Shown here one piece after another: positions 38,060-47,501 of a stretch of DNA of 64,000 nt. Position 1 is the stretch's first letter, and each line of letters starts with the position of its first letter. The translations under genes were made by a program, and so were the position numbers. The notes beneath the pieces are model-generated. The model saw only the letters and a program-made list of their open reading frames with translations. It had not been told where the DNA came from and ran no database searches. Source of the stretch: Brevundimonas subvibrioides (lineage in GTDB: Bacteria > Pseudomonadota > Alphaproteobacteria > Caulobacterales > Caulobacteraceae). The DNA lies in assembly GCA_002280475.1 (NCBI GenBank), contig NCEB01000001.1, positions 1-64,000 on the forward strand, written 5' to 3'.

Positions 38060-39214
38060 TCAGAGCTCGGCGACGGCCGTCCGAAACGCCCACTCCAGCC
38101 ACGGCGTCGCCGCGACCACATCCTCGGTCTCCACCGTGCAGCCGCACCATAGCCGCAACCCCGCCGGCGCGTTCCGGTGGCTCTCGACGTCGAACGCCGC
38201 GCCCTCGGCTTCCAGCAGGGTCTTCATCCGCTTGACGAAGGCCTGCCGCCCCGCCTCGTCCAGCGCCGTCACCCTCCGATCTACGATCTTCAGGCACACC
38301 GAGGTCGTCGACCGTGTCGCCGGATCGACCGCCAGGGGCTCGATCCAGTCCGTCCGCTCGACCCAGTCGAACAGGGCCTGTGCGTTCGCATCCGTGCGCC
38401 GGATGAGCTCCTTCAGCCCGCCGATCGCTTGCGCCCACTCAAGGGCGTCGATCCAGTCCTCCAACGTCCACAGGCTGAAGGTGTTGATCATCGTCCCCGT
38501 CGCCAGCGCCCGGTCGAAGCCCTTTCCGTCGCGCAGCCGCAGCACCTTGGGCACCGCCCGCGGCGGCTCGTACGCGTCCAGCCGCGCCACCGCGCGGGGC
38601 CCCAGCGCCGCGATCCCGATCCCCGCCTCGCCGCCCAGCGCCTTCTGGAAGCTGAAGGTCACCACGTCGACCCGCTCATAGTCGATCGCCATGGCGAAGG
38701 CGGCGCTGGTCGCGTCGCAGATCACGATCCCCTCGCGATCCCGGCTGATAAACTCGGCGTTGGGCACCCGAACGCCCGCCGTGGTCCCGTTCCAGGGAAA
38801 CACCAGGTCCTTGGCCGGATCGACCCGCGAAAGGTCCGGCAGCTCCCCCCACGGCGCTTCCAGCAGCTCCAGGTCCGGCAATTTCAGGTGATCCTTCGCG
38901 TCGATCGCCCACTGCTTGCCGAAGTTCTCGAACGCCATGACCTGCGTCGGCCGCGCGCCCAGCATGTTCCACATGGCCGCCTCGACCGCCCCGGTGTCGG
39001 ACCCCGGCAGATACGCCAGCACCCAGTCCTCGGGCACCTCCAGCACCGCCTTGGTCAGCCTCAGGCCGTGAGCGAACCGCTCCACGACCTCCGGCGCGCG
39101 GATGCCGCGTCCCAGCAGATCGTGCGGAAGGCCTTGAGACGACCACCCCGGCCGCTTCGCCGTCGGTCCGGCGGAAAACCACGGCCGCTTCGGTTTGACT
39201 ACTGGCCGCTCCAT
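38060..39214 (-). CDS. serC: phosphoserine aminotransferase, alphaproteobacterial type
   Basis: 384 residues from ATG 39214. PLP-dependent fold type I enzyme: KRPWFSAGPTAKRPGWS at the start, LPGSDTGAVEAAMWNMLG, and FSFQKALGGEAG with the PLP lysine. This matches the long alphaproteobacterial SerC subfamily rather than the enterobacterial one. It makes phosphoserine from phosphohydroxypyruvate. serA is not in the window. Its start overlaps the DnaJ-like gene's stop by 1 base (TGATGG). Confidence 0.94.
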   Translation of the reverse strand: MERPVVKPKRPWFSAGPTAKRPGWSSQGLPHDLLGRGIRAPEVVERFAHGLRLTKAVLEVPEDWVLAYLPGSDTGAVEAAMWNMLGARPTQVMAFENFGKQWAIDAKDHLKLPDLELLEAPWGELPDLSRVDPAKDLVFPWNGTTAGVRVPNAEFISRDREGIVICDATSAAFAMAIDYERVDVVTFSFQKALGGEAGIGIAALGPRAVARLDAYEPPRAVPKVLRLRDGKGFDRALATGTMINTFSLWTLEDWIDALEWAQAIGGLKELIRRTDANAQALFDWVERTDWIEPLAVDPATRSTTSVCLKIVDRRVTALDEAGRQAFVKRMKTLLEAEGAAFDVESHRNAPAGLRLWCGCTVETEDVVAATPWLEWAFRTAVAEL

Positions 39215-40119
39215 CAGTTCCGCCCCGGCTTGTAGGGTCGGGTGTTCCTCCAGTCCTCGGCGATTCGCTCCAGGATCGGATCGACCTTGTCCGGCAGGGT
39301 CACCAGGATCTTCGCCTTCAGGTCGCCGCGCGCCCCGCCCGCGAACGCCCCCTTGCCCTTCAACCTCAACACCTGGCCCGAGTTCGATCCCTTGGGCACC
39401 GTCACCGAGACCGTCCCGTCGGGCGTCGGACACTCGACCTTGCCGCCCAGCACCGCGTCCGGCACCGACACCGGCAGGTCCATCACCACGTCCGACCCAT
39501 CGACCTTGAAGATCGGATGCGGCGCGACGCGGAGTTCGATCAAGGCATCGCCCGGCTCGGTTCGCCCCGCCATGCCTTGGCCACGCAGCCGGATGGTCTG
39601 ACCGTTGGCCGCGCCCCGAGGGATGTTCACATCCAGAGTCCGCCCGTCGGAAAACTGGATGCGTCGGCTGGCCCCGCCGATGGAGTCCTCCAGGCTGATC
39701 TCCAGCGTGGCGCGGACATCCTGCCCCTTGCCGAAGGCCCTTTGCGGGCCTCTCTGCCCGAAATTGCCGAAGATGGAATCGAGATCCAGGTCCTCGAACG
39801 CCGCGCGTCCCCCGGGACCACCGGTGTGGGAAAAGCCGAACCCGCCGGGCCCGGCCCCCGGTCCGCCCTGACCCGAGAAGCCGCGATACTGCTCCTGGCC
39901 GTCGGCATCGATCTGACCGGCGTCATAGCGGGCACGCGTCTTGGGATCGCTCAGGATGTCGAAGGCGGCCGACACCGTCTTGAACCGCTCCTCGGCCGCC
40001 GCATTGCCCCGGTTCTTGTCAGGGTGCAGTTCCTTGGCCAGCTTTCGGAACGCGGCCTTGATTTCGGCGTCGCTCGCCCCCCGGGCCACGCCCAGTTCCT
40101 TGTAGGGATCGCCCGCCAC
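39214..40119 (-). CDS. DnaJ-like co-chaperone without zinc fingers (CbpA type)
   Basis: 301 residues. J domain with [31 protein letters not shown] carrying the HPD motif, a Gly/Phe-rich linker ([12 protein letters not shown]), then two C-terminal beta-sandwich domains ([16 protein letters not shown] onward). The CxxCxGxG zinc-finger region of DnaJ is missing, as in CbpA/DjlA-like proteins. It stimulates DnaK ATPase and may be under RpoH. Overlaps serC by one base. Its start lies 95 bases from the GTA cluster end. Confidence 0.93.
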   Translation of the reverse strand: MAGDPYKELGVARGASDAEIKAAFRKLAKELHPDKNRGNAAAEERFKTVSAAFDILSDPKTRARYDAGQIDADGQEQYRGFSGQGGPGAGPGGFGFSHTGGPGGRAAFEDLDLDSIFGNFGQRGPQRAFGKGQDVRATLEISLEDSIGGASRRIQFSDGRTLDVNIPRGAANGQTIRLRGQGMAGRTEPGDALIELRVAPHPIFKVDGSDVVMDLPVSVPDAVLGGKVECPTPDGTVSVTVPKGSNSGQVLRLKGKGAFAGGARGDLKAKILVTLPDKVDPILERIAEDWRNTRPYKPGRN

Positions 40120-40213
40120 GCCTTCGCCGCTCCATCCGCACTGTTCGCCCGACGCGTGTCCGGCTCCACTCCTTCGTCAGTTAAGCCATGCGTTCGCAGG
40201 CGCAATGCGTTTT

Positions 40214-43200
40214 TCAGGCCGCGAGCGGGATCGACGTCTCCGAACCCCACCCCCAGTCGGCCCCATACTGGGCGACGGCCAGCCTCGCCCCCGGTCCGAA
40301 ACCGTCCGGAAAGTCCTCCGCCATCTGCGCCGTGGCATAGATCGCCGACGCCCCCTCGACCTCGATCACCCGCCGCTCGACCCCGCCATCCAGAACGCGC
40401 AAGCGGAACCTCAGGGGGTCGCTCATCGCGGGTTCCAGGTCCCAGCGGTCTCCTCCGATTAGCGCGCGCGGCGACCAGGCGATCGCCAGGCCCTCGCCCA
40501 CGACCTGGGCGTCCAGTCCGCTCGGCGACCAGGGTCGGCCGTGTACCGCGTCGATTCGCACCGCCTGTTCCGCGAAGCCGACCCCGCCCGGAACGGTGCC
40601 CTTCGGACCGACCCGCGCGATCCTCGGCAGCCCTCGCTCGCCCGCGCCCAGTTCGAACCGCGTGACCGTCTCGTCCAGCACGACCATGCGCGCCCCGATG
40701 CCGGCACCCGCCTCGTTGGCTTTCTCGGTGCCTTGCTGACCCCGCAACAGTCCCGACAGCCGCCAGTCGCCCGAGGGCATAAGCGTCGCCGTCCGGAACG
40801 ACACGATCTCCCAGCCCGCCCCGGTCTCGATCGCCAGCCGGTTCGCGCCCGACAGCACGGCGTCCGCCGAGGCAGAGACCGGCGCGCCGCCTTCCAGCTC
40901 AAGCGTCACCCGGTTGACCTCGTCCCACCGCCCGACCGGCCCGGCGCCCAGCGGCGCGCTCAGCCGCCCCACCGTCGCCGGCGTCGCGATCACGCCCCTC
41001 TCGGTCAGAACCTCGGCCGTCTCGCCCAGATGGATCGCCATCGGCCGCCACGGCTCGACCGCCACCGCGACCAGCGGCCTGGAATCCTCCTCGGCTCCCG
41101 GCAGCGGCGGCAGATCCAGCACGACCACATAGGGCGCGCCCGTTACGCCGTCTCCCGCCGACGGCGCGCCCGGCGTCGGTTCTTCGCCCGCCCGGATCGG
41201 CTCCTCGCGTACCAGTGACGCCTGGGGCTCTTCGTCCAGCGCCACCCGCTCGACCCGCCAGATCCCCGGCTCGCCCTCGACCTCAACCCGGTCGCCGACC
41301 TCGATCCGCAGCGCCTCCAGCGGACCCGGAATGACGGTCAGCCGGTCCTGATCCGTGCCTCCCACCGTCCGCCCCGCCAACGCCGTCGCCAGCGCGGGAC
41401 CGCACACCGCCGGCAGATCCAGGTCCGCCCCGCCCCCGTCCGTCTCGACCGCCGACCGCACCACGACCGACCCGGTCTGATAGTCCCGGCCGTCCTCGAT
41501 GAAGCGCACGCGCGCCGCCTGCGGCCGGGCTTCCAGCGATCGCTCGCGCCGGACGCCGTCGCCGGTCTCGCCGAGCGCCAGGTCATCGCTCGCCAGGGCC
41601 CCCGTCACCGGCTCCGCCCCGACCAGGGCCACCCGACCACCCCGCTCGGCCGCCGTCATGTCGAAGGCGGCAAGCAACGGCTCGACCGCGTCGCGCGTCC
41701 TCATCGGCCGGTCGATCACATAGCCGGCGACGGTCCCGTCCGGCGTTCCGACCACGAACTCGCCCTCGGCCAGTCCGCCTCGCCGCAGGATCGCCTCCAG
41801 CAGGAACCGCGCCTCGCCGCCCAACCGCCCGTTCAGCCAGTGCCCGGCGCGCCACGCCCCCGCGTCGGCCCACACCTCCGCCAGCCCCGGAAACGCCGGA
41901 TAGGGCCGCGCATCCCAGCACCAGGCGTCCGCCGCCTCCAGCATCGACCCTTCATAGACCGCCGACACCGGATTGTTCTCCGGTTCCCCGAACCACCCCA
42001 GCACCGCCTCCAGTGCCCGCCTCTGCATGCGATCATCCCGCGCGCCGGTCGAGAACGGCGGCAGGAAGCTCTCGCTCGACTTGGGGTCCTGAAACAGGTT
42101 CGGCGCATTGCCGCCCCGGTCCACCGCCGCGCAGCCGAACTCCGTCAGCCGCACCGGCTTCATCTCCGGAACCCAGGCCGTCGATGCCACGCTCCGCACG
42201 CCCCCAGGCCGGTCATGGTGGGCGTTCTCCCACCACCCTTTCAGATCCTTGCCGCGGAACACCCAGTCCTCGCCATGGGCCGTGTCGCCGATCGGCGTCC
42301 GCTCCTGCGCCACGCGGTCCGCGTCGCTCGCATAGAACCAGTCGAACCCCTCGCCCCCGGCCACCTGGCTCGCCAGATAGTCCGTATCGTCCGGCCCCTC
42401 GAAGGCCGCCGCGTCGATGCCACCGTCCCCCGCCCGCCAGTCGCCCAGCGGCGGGTACCAGTCGATTCCAACGTAATCGATGGCCTCATCGGCCCACAGC
42501 GGATCGAGGTGGAAGATCACATCCCCCGACCCGTCCTCCGGCCGATGCCCGGCATACTCCGACCAGTCCGCTGCATAGCTGATCGAGACATCGGGCCCCA
42601 CGACCGCCCGGCATTCCGCCGCCAGCGTCCGGTACTGCTCGACCGCCGGATAGCCACCACCGGCATCTCGCGTCCACGTCAGTCCGCGCATCTCCGACCC
42701 GATCAGCAGGCCGTCGCACCCCGTCTCCGCCGCCATCGCCGCATAGTGCAGCGCCAGCCGCCGCAGACCCCACCCGTCCGGTGCCGCGAACACCGCCGCC
42801 ACCTCGGCCGTCGCGCCCACTCCATCCTCGCCCTTCACCCGTCCCCGCCAAGGATAGGCCGCCTGTCGTTCGCCGCCATAAGGGTCGGGCAGCTCATTGT
42901 CCGCCGGCACGTCCATGAACACGAAGGGATACAGCGTCACCGCCCACCCCCGCGCCTTCAGCGCCGCCACCGCCTGGCGCACGCTCTCATCCGACGGCGT
43001 CCCGCCATAGGCCGGCTTGCCCTCCACCTCCGAGATCAGATGCGCCTGCTCGCGCTCCAGCCCCGCCACCGACCAGATCAGCGGCTCGGTCGGCTTGTCG
43101 CGCCGCTCGACCCCCGGCCGGACCTCGCAGTGGCCGGCCCTCAGGTCCGTCCCGAACCAGCCGACGATCAGGCTGACCCGCTTGAGGTTCGGCAGCTGCG

Positions 43201-43948
43201 CCTCCAGCTGATCCAGCGACGCGATCAGGTCTGTCCGCCCGTCGCCCAGATGCATGTTCTCCGTCGCTGTCCGGGTCAGCCCCTCGCGGCGCAACACCGC
43301 TTCTGTCGCCAGCACGAACTCGCCGGCCCCGGGGATCAGGCAAACTCCTTCCAGCCGCTCCTCCAACCCGTCTCCCGCCGGCCGCCGGAACACCTCGAAA
43401 CTCAGCTGCGGCACCCGGTCGCCATAGGGCCCCAGCGGCAGATCCTCGAACACGACATAGGCCGTCCCGCGATAGGCTGACGTCGCGCCTTCCACCGCCT
43501 CGATCAGAGGGTCTGGGCTCTGATCCTCGGTCCCGCGATATACCCTCATGGTCGCGCCGCTCAGGTCCATCGGCCGCCCGTCCGCCCAGACCCGCCCGAT
43601 CCCGTCGATCGGTCCCTCGCACAGGGCCACGGCGAAACTCAGCGAATAGGCATAGTCGATCGTCCTTGGCCCACCCTTGCCACCCCCGGACTGGTTCCGC
43701 TTCTCCAGGAAGCGCGCGGCCCAGATCATCTGTCCGGTCACGCGCGCCCGCCCGAAGACGCAGGCCATCGGCGCGCCCTCCGCCGTCGACTGCAGCTTCA
43801 GCGTCTCCAGCCGGGGCCCCACCTGCCGCGCCGGCGACAGCGCCCCCACCACCGCCCGGTCGACCACGCCCCCCAGCGCCGCTCCGATCGCCCGACCGAC
43901 CCCACCGCCGACGATTCCGCCGACGCCTCCCAGGATCACCTGCGCCAT
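40214..43948 (-). CDS. GTA host-specificity/tail protein with TIM-barrel-like domain (g15)
   Basis: 1244 residues, the largest gene here and the last of the GTA cluster. N-terminal Gly-rich hydrophobic stretch (VILGGVGGIVGGGVGRAIGAALGG), a beta-rich tail domain, a central TIM-barrel-like glycosidase-related region (LYPFVFMDVP, YVGIDWYPPLGDWR, RLTEFGCAAVDRG) and C-terminal tail domains. In RcGTA this megatron protein forms the tail tip and contacts the recipient surface. GAAGGAGG precedes the start. The g14 stop lies 10 bases upstream. Confidence 0.93.
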   Translation of the reverse strand: MAQVILGGVGGIVGGGVGRAIGAALGGVVDRAVVGALSPARQVGPRLETLKLQSTAEGAPMACVFGRARVTGQMIWAARFLEKRNQSGGGKGGPRTIDYAYSLSFAVALCEGPIDGIGRVWADGRPMDLSGATMRVYRGTEDQSPDPLIEAVEGATSAYRGTAYVVFEDLPLGPYGDRVPQLSFEVFRRPAGDGLEERLEGVCLIPGAGEFVLATEAVLRREGLTRTATENMHLGDGRTDLIASLDQLEAQLPNLKRVSLIVGWFGTDLRAGHCEVRPGVERRDKPTEPLIWSVAGLEREQAHLISEVEGKPAYGGTPSDESVRQAVAALKARGWAVTLYPFVFMDVPADNELPDPYGGERQAAYPWRGRVKGEDGVGATAEVAAVFAAPDGWGLRRLALHYAAMAAETGCDGLLIGSEMRGLTWTRDAGGGYPAVEQYRTLAAECRAVVGPDVSISYAADWSEYAGHRPEDGSGDVIFHLDPLWADEAIDYVGIDWYPPLGDWRAGDGGIDAAAFEGPDDTDYLASQVAGGEGFDWFYASDADRVAQERTPIGDTAHGEDWVFRGKDLKGWWENAHHDRPGGVRSVASTAWVPEMKPVRLTEFGCAAVDRGGNAPNLFQDPKSSESFLPPFSTGARDDRMQRRALEAVLGWFGEPENNPVSAVYEGSMLEAADAWCWDARPYPAFPGLAEVWADAGAWRAGHWLNGRLGGEARFLLEAILRRGGLAEGEFVVGTPDGTVAGYVIDRPMRTRDAVEPLLAAFDMTAAERGGRVALVGAEPVTGALASDDLALGETGDGVRRERSLEARPQAARVRFIEDGRDYQTGSVVVRSAVETDGGGADLDLPAVCGPALATALAGRTVGGTDQDRLTVIPGPLEALRIEVGDRVEVEGEPGIWRVERVALDEEPQASLVREEPIRAGEEPTPGAPSAGDGVTGAPYVVVLDLPPLPGAEEDSRPLVAVAVEPWRPMAIHLGETAEVLTERGVIATPATVGRLSAPLGAGPVGRWDEVNRVTLELEGGAPVSASADAVLSGANRLAIETGAGWEIVSFRTATLMPSGDWRLSGLLRGQQGTEKANEAGAGIGARMVVLDETVTRFELGAGERGLPRIARVGPKGTVPGGVGFAEQAVRIDAVHGRPWSPSGLDAQVVGEGLAIAWSPRALIGGDRWDLEPAMSDPLRFRLRVLDGGVERRVIEVEGASAIYATAQMAEDFPDGFGPGARLAVAQYGADWGWGSETSIPLAA

Positions 43949-43958
43949 GTCGCCTCCT

Positions 43959-44399
43959 TCACGCTTTGTCGGCGTCAGCCGGCCACCCGAACACCGCCAC
44001 CAGACGCCTGCGCCACCACGGTCCCATCCAGCTCTCGACCACCGCCCGCCCCCAGTAGGCGTGGATCATCCGCGGCTCGGTTCGACCGACCTCGCTCAGG
44101 ATCGCGCAGTGCTTGACCGCCGCCCCTTCCGACATCCGGAACAACAGCACATCGCCCGGCCGCATCGCGGCCACCGGCCTCTCGACCAGCCGCCGCCGCG
44201 CGGCCGCCAGCAGCGTCTCCTCCCCACCGATCTCGGCCCAGTCGGCGGCATAGGGCGGCGGTATCTCCGGCTCCTCGCCGACCACCTCGCGCCAGACTCC
44301 GCGCACCAGACCCAGGCAGTCCGCCCCGACGCCCTTTTCGCTCGCCTGATGCCGATAGGGCGTCCCCAGCCATCCGCGCGCCACCTCGATCGGGCTCAC
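43959..44399 (-). CDS. GTA NlpC/P60-family peptidase (g14)
   Basis: 146 residues, GTG start overlapping the g13 stop by 4 bases. NlpC/P60 papain-like fold: VARGWLGTPYRHQ, GADCLGLVRGVW with the catalytic Cys, and AVKHCAIL with the His. Tail-associated peptidoglycan hydrolase used to open a path through the recipient wall. Sits between the iron-binding hub gene and g15 exactly as in RcGTA. Confidence 0.92.
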   Translation of the reverse strand: MSPIEVARGWLGTPYRHQASEKGVGADCLGLVRGVWREVVGEEPEIPPPYAADWAEIGGEETLLAAARRRLVERPVAAMRPGDVLLFRMSEGAAVKHCAILSEVGRTEPRMIHAYWGRAVVESWMGPWWRRRLVAVFGWPADADKA

Positions 44400-45040
44400 C
44401 GCCGGCTCCCGCCGTCGTGCCGCCCGCCCGTCGCCGGATAGGCCGTCAGGAAGTCGTCCCCCGGCACCTCCGGAAAACCGCGAAAGTTCACCCCGTTGCC
44501 GAACTCCCCGACACAGGTCTCCCACCGCTTGTCGCAAGTCCGACCACCGGGCTCGACCCCGCACCGTGCGTCGCCCAGCACCGCGTCGCACAGCCGCCCA
44601 TAGGTCCGCCCCACGACCCGATCCAGCGCCGCCAGCGGCCCGTCCAGGTCGGCGGTGAACCCCTCGCCCTCGCGCCGCACCCGGCCGAGCCGCCCGCTCC
44701 CCAGCCGCACCCGCAAGTCCGGCCGCCGCCAGTCCACCCGCCACGTCTCGACCGACGCCCCGTCCCAGGCCCCGGCCACGAGAGCCGCCTCGTTCACGCC
44801 GCCTGCGTCCAACGCCCCGCCGATCGCCAGGCTTCCCGCCGTCAGTCCCGTCGCCGTCTCGGCCGCGCCCTGCGTCCAGCCGGTCTCGGCCCGACAGACG
44901 ACGCCGTCGATCGTCAGGGCGCGATCATGGTCGCTGAACCCCATCCGCGCCCCGTCCGCCCGCGTGGCGATCCAGACATGACACAGCGTCGCCGCCCCGC
45001 TCTCGATGCGGGTGGCCAGTTCGATAGGAATGTCGCGCAT
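44396..45040 (-). CDS. GTA tail hub protein, DUF2163/BR0599-like (g13)
   Basis: 214 residues. N-terminal DUF2163 region (ATLCHVWIATRADGARMGFSDHDR) and a C-terminal BR0599-type Cys cluster (RLCDAVLGDARCG, RTCDKRWETC, NFRGFPEVPG). The RcGTA counterpart binds an iron-sulfur cluster in the tail baseplate hub and is nearer 300 residues, so this copy is shorter, but the Cys motifs are kept. A PR-B repeat fills the 148 bases before it on the g12 side. Confidence 0.88.
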   Translation of the reverse strand: MRDIPIELATRIESGAATLCHVWIATRADGARMGFSDHDRALTIDGVVCRAETGWTQGAAETATGLTAGSLAIGGALDAGGVNEAALVAGAWDGASVETWRVDWRRPDLRVRLGSGRLGRVRREGEGFTADLDGPLAALDRVVGRTYGRLCDAVLGDARCGVEPGGRTCDKRWETCVGEFGNGVNFRGFPEVPGDDFLTAYPATGGRHDGGSRR

Positions 45041-45049
45041 TCGTTTTTC

Positions 45050-45181
45050 TCCCTCCCCTTCATGGGGAGGGGCGGCGAAGCGCAGCGGAGCCCGGGTGGG
45101 GCCGTCCGTGCGAACTCGCTATCCATCCCCACCCGCGCTCGCCAAGGCTCGCGGTCCCTCCCCATGAAGGGGAGGGAGAGG
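45050..45181. repeat. palindromic repeat, family PR-B (g12-g13 spacer)
   Basis: About 132 bp. Outer perfect inverted arms CTCCCTCCCCTTCATGG / CCATGAAGGGGAGGGAG, inner CGAAGCGCAGCGGAGCCCGGG block shared with the other PR-B copies. It spaces two GTA tail genes that elsewhere overlap or abut. Confidence 0.85.
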
Positions 45182-45188
45182 CCTGTCG

Positions 45189-45806
45189 TCAGATTCTCAC
45201 CTCGATCAGCGGCACCGCCGCCATCCGCCCGGCATCGAAGCTTTCCAGCGTCACCTCCAGCCGGTCCGCGTCGAACCGCACCGGCGTGTCGAACAGGAAC
45301 CCGGCCGTCACCTCGGCCCCTTCGGCCGGCGCGGTCTCCAGCGTGACTTGCCCCGTCGTGGCATCGACCGCGAACGCGTCGACGGGCAGTTCGACCCCAT
45401 CGATCGCCACCCGCACCGAGCCCTCCACGGGCTTGCTGATCGGTCGCTCGACATCGCCGTATCGCTTGATCAGTCCAAAGACCGTCCGCGTCCCTTCGCC
45501 CTGCTCCAGCACCTGGTCGCCCGACCCTGGCGTCCCCCCCGGCGCGCACGAGACGAAATCGGCGAAATCCCGGAACCGGAACCCATACAGCCGCCCCCGC
45601 CGCGCCTCGAAGAAGGCGGTCAGCTCGGCCATGTCGGCCAGCGATCTCAGGTTCGCCCCGATCAGGTATCGCCTGCGCCCCATGGCCCAGGGGGACGACC
45701 GCCGCTCGAACCCGGATCCCAGCGTCACCACCTCGGTCCGACGTTCCACCCCACCGGTCGATCCGAACGCCAGCCGGGCAGGCAGCCTCACTTCGTGAAA
45801 GCTCAT
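45189..45806 (-). CDS. GTA distal tail protein, DUF2460 (g12)
   Basis: 205 residues. DUF2460/TIGR02217 pattern: FHEVRLPARLAFGSTGG, then RRYLIGANLRSLADMAELTAFFEARRGRLYGFRFRDFADF and a C-terminal DTPVRFDADRLEVTLESF. In RcGTA this is the Dit ring joining tail tube and baseplate. The start is followed upstream by a plus-strand DUF805 gene, so its promoter or read-through must cross that gene. Confidence 0.92.
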   Translation of the reverse strand: MSFHEVRLPARLAFGSTGGVERRTEVVTLGSGFERRSSPWAMGRRRYLIGANLRSLADMAELTAFFEARRGRLYGFRFRDFADFVSCAPGGTPGSGDQVLEQGEGTRTVFGLIKRYGDVERPISKPVEGSVRVAIDGVELPVDAFAVDATTGQVTLETAPAEGAEVTAGFLFDTPVRFDADRLEVTLESFDAGRMAAVPLIEVRI

Positions 45807-45902
45807 CCCTGTCTCCTGATTAACTTGTTTGGCCCGCGTCGGTCGTCCAGTCTGCGACCCGAAACGCGGCCCCTCGGCCGCCGGTCAGGGGAGCCCGGTT
45901 CA

Positions 45903-46589
45903 ATGCGCGGTCAGATTCTCAGCTTCGACGACGCCTCGGGCACCGGCCTGATCAGCGGCGACGACGGCATCCGCTACAGCTTCGTGCGCGAGGCGGTCTC
46001 ACCGCCCGCCCAGGTCACCTCGGGCCTGCGCGTCGATTTCGTCCCCGTGGCGGGCGAGGCGACCAACATCATGCTGCTCGCCGCCGCGCCCGCGCCGTCC
46101 GGCCCTTCGCCGACGCCTGGCGTGCCGATCGACAGCTTCAACTTTCAGCACGTCCTGCTGTCGTTCAACGGCCGCATCCGGCGTCAGCATTTCTGGATCG
46201 GCTGGCTGATCTGCCTGGGCGCGGGCGTCGTCCTGGGCTGGATTCCTCTGCTCGGCACGCTGCTGTCGATCGCCCTGATCTGGCCGAACCTGGCCATCTC
46301 GGTGAAGCGTCTGCACGACATGGGGCACAGCGGCTGGCTCGTCGTCATTCCATGGATCGCCGGTATCGGTGGCGTGGTCGCGGCCTTCATGAGCGTGGGC
46401 GCGGCGGCCCTGATGAGCGGCGGAAACTGGGAATCCGAAGACCCGGCCGTCGTCTTCGGCATTCTCGGTCCCGTCCTGGGCATTCTCGGCATCGTCGCCC
46501 TGATCCAGCTGGGTTTCCTGCTCTGGATCGGCATCGCCGAGGGCCAGCGCGGCGACAACCGCTTCGGCCCCAGTCCCAAGGGCGAATAG
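45903..46589 (+). CDS. OB/cold-shock-like plus DUF805 membrane protein inside the GTA cluster
   Basis: 228 residues. N-terminal 60 residues (MRGQILSFDDASGTGLISGDDGIRYSF region) resemble a cold-shock-like OB fold; the rest is DUF805 with NGRIRRQHFWIGWLI, several hydrophobic helices and KRLHDMGHSGW, ending in GDNRFGPSP. This fusion of an OB-like segment to DUF805 is common in Caulobacterales. Encoded opposite to, and between, GTA genes g12 and g11. It is not a known GTA component and may be a cargo insertion. Function unknown. Confidence 0.85.
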   Translation: MRGQILSFDDASGTGLISGDDGIRYSFVREAVSPPAQVTSGLRVDFVPVAGEATNIMLLAAAPAPSGPSPTPGVPIDSFNFQHVLLSFNGRIRRQHFWIGWLICLGAGVVLGWIPLLGTLLSIALIWPNLAISVKRLHDMGHSGWLVVIPWIAGIGGVVAAFMSVGAAALMSGGNWESEDPAVVFGILGPVLGILGIVALIQLGFLLWIGIAEGQRGDNRFGPSPKGE

Positions 46590-46626
46590 ACCCGTCATCA
46601 ACCCGCGCTCAGCCCGGTTGACCAGT

Positions 46627-47157
46627 TCAAAGCCGCCGCGCCCCCAGCGCGGCGGCCCTCGCCAGGGCCTGGGCGATCTGCGCCTCCGACCGCAACAGCG
46701 CCGGCGCGCCGCCGTCCACGGTGACGTTCACCGTCACCCCGCCCCCGCCGCGCGGTTCGATCACCCCCGCCCCATCCGGTCGGAACACCTCCGGTCCCCG
46801 CTCGCCGACCAGATAGGCCCCGCCGCCCAGCACCGGCCCGCCGTCGGCCCTGGCCCCGCCGAAGCCCGCCGCGCCTGCCACCGCCTGGGCGATCGCCGCC
46901 CCCAGCCCGCTCGACCCGCCGACGCCCGCGCCAACCGCCGCGATCACCGCCCGCGCCAGTTCCCCCAGCGACACCTCCCCGTCCGCCGCCGCCCGCGCCA
47001 GCGACCGCGTCAGACTGGCCCCGGCGCGTCCGAACGCGTCCTCGATCGACGCCGCCGCCCGCTCCGCCGGCTCCCTCAGCGCCTCCAGCGCCGCCGCCGC
47101 CTCGGCCGCCCGCGCGGGCACGCCGTCCAGATCGTCAGAGCGAAAGTCGTCGGTCAT
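46627..47157 (-). CDS. GTA tape-measure protein (g11)
   Basis: 176 residues, mostly Ala-rich helix at the N-terminus (ARAAEAAAALEALREPAERAAASIEDAF) then a Gly-rich hydrophobic middle (GAGVGGSSGLGAAIAQAVAGAAG) and a C-terminal region VGERGPEVFRPDGAGVIEPRGG typical of short tape measures. RcGTA g11 is of similar small size, fitting a short siphovirus-like tail. Position between the tail assembly chaperones and g12 agrees. Confidence 0.85.
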   Translation of the reverse strand: MTDDFRSDDLDGVPARAAEAAAALEALREPAERAAASIEDAFGRAGASLTRSLARAAADGEVSLGELARAVIAAVGAGVGGSSGLGAAIAQAVAGAAGFGGARADGGPVLGGGAYLVGERGPEVFRPDGAGVIEPRGGGGVTVNVTVDGGAPALLRSEAQIAQALARAAALGARRL

Positions 47158-47170
47158 ACGTCACCTTTCT

Positions 47171-47320
47171 CCCTCCCCGGCACGGGGAGGGTGGTCGAAG
47201 CGCAGCGGAGACCGGGTGGGAGCGGCCGGTGCAGCCATGCTCGGCATTACCTATGCGAGGCCCTGCGGCCCCCACCCCGCTTCGCTGCGCTCAGCGACCC
47301 TCCCCCGAGGGAGAGGGAGA
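47171..47320. repeat. palindromic repeat, family PR-B (g11-g10.1 spacer)
   Basis: About 150 bp. CTCCCTCCCC / GAGGGAGAGGGAG outer arms and GTGGTCGAAGCGCAGCGGAGACCGG / CCCCGCTTCGCTGCGCTCAGC inner arms. Same family as the copies at 35624, 45050 and 52617. Confidence 0.8.
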
Positions 47321-47324
47321 ACAC

Positions 47325-47501
47325 TCAATCCGGCCACGCCCTCATCATCTGATCCAGCTCGCCCCGCCCCAGGGGCGCGACCCGCGCCGACCCCGCCGTC
47401 AGCATCCGCCATTCCTTCAGCGACAACCGCCAGAAGGCCTCCGGCGCCACCCCCAGCGCCACCGCCGTCCGCAGCATCGCCCCCCATTGCGTCTCAGCCA
47501 T
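47325..47501 (-). CDS. GTA small tail assembly chaperone (g10.1, TIGR02216-like)
   Basis: 58 residues, reading MAETQWGAMLRTAVALG, VAPEAFWRLSLKEWRML and ending MMRAWPD. The FW-LS-EW pattern is characteristic of the short Rhodobacterales/Caulobacterales tail-assembly chaperone family. It overlaps the g10 end by 8 bases, an arrangement where some siphophages use a frameshift to fuse two chaperones. Short, so easily missed by gene callers. Confidence 0.85.
   Translation of the reverse strand: MAETQWGAMLRTAVALGVAPEAFWRLSLKEWRMLTAGSARVAPLGRGELDQMMRAWPD

Noticed and set aside
41840-43480. Long plus-strand frames opposite the GTA tail gene
   Set aside because: They are Arg/His/Pro/Gln-rich mirror frames of g15 without domains or ribosome sites.
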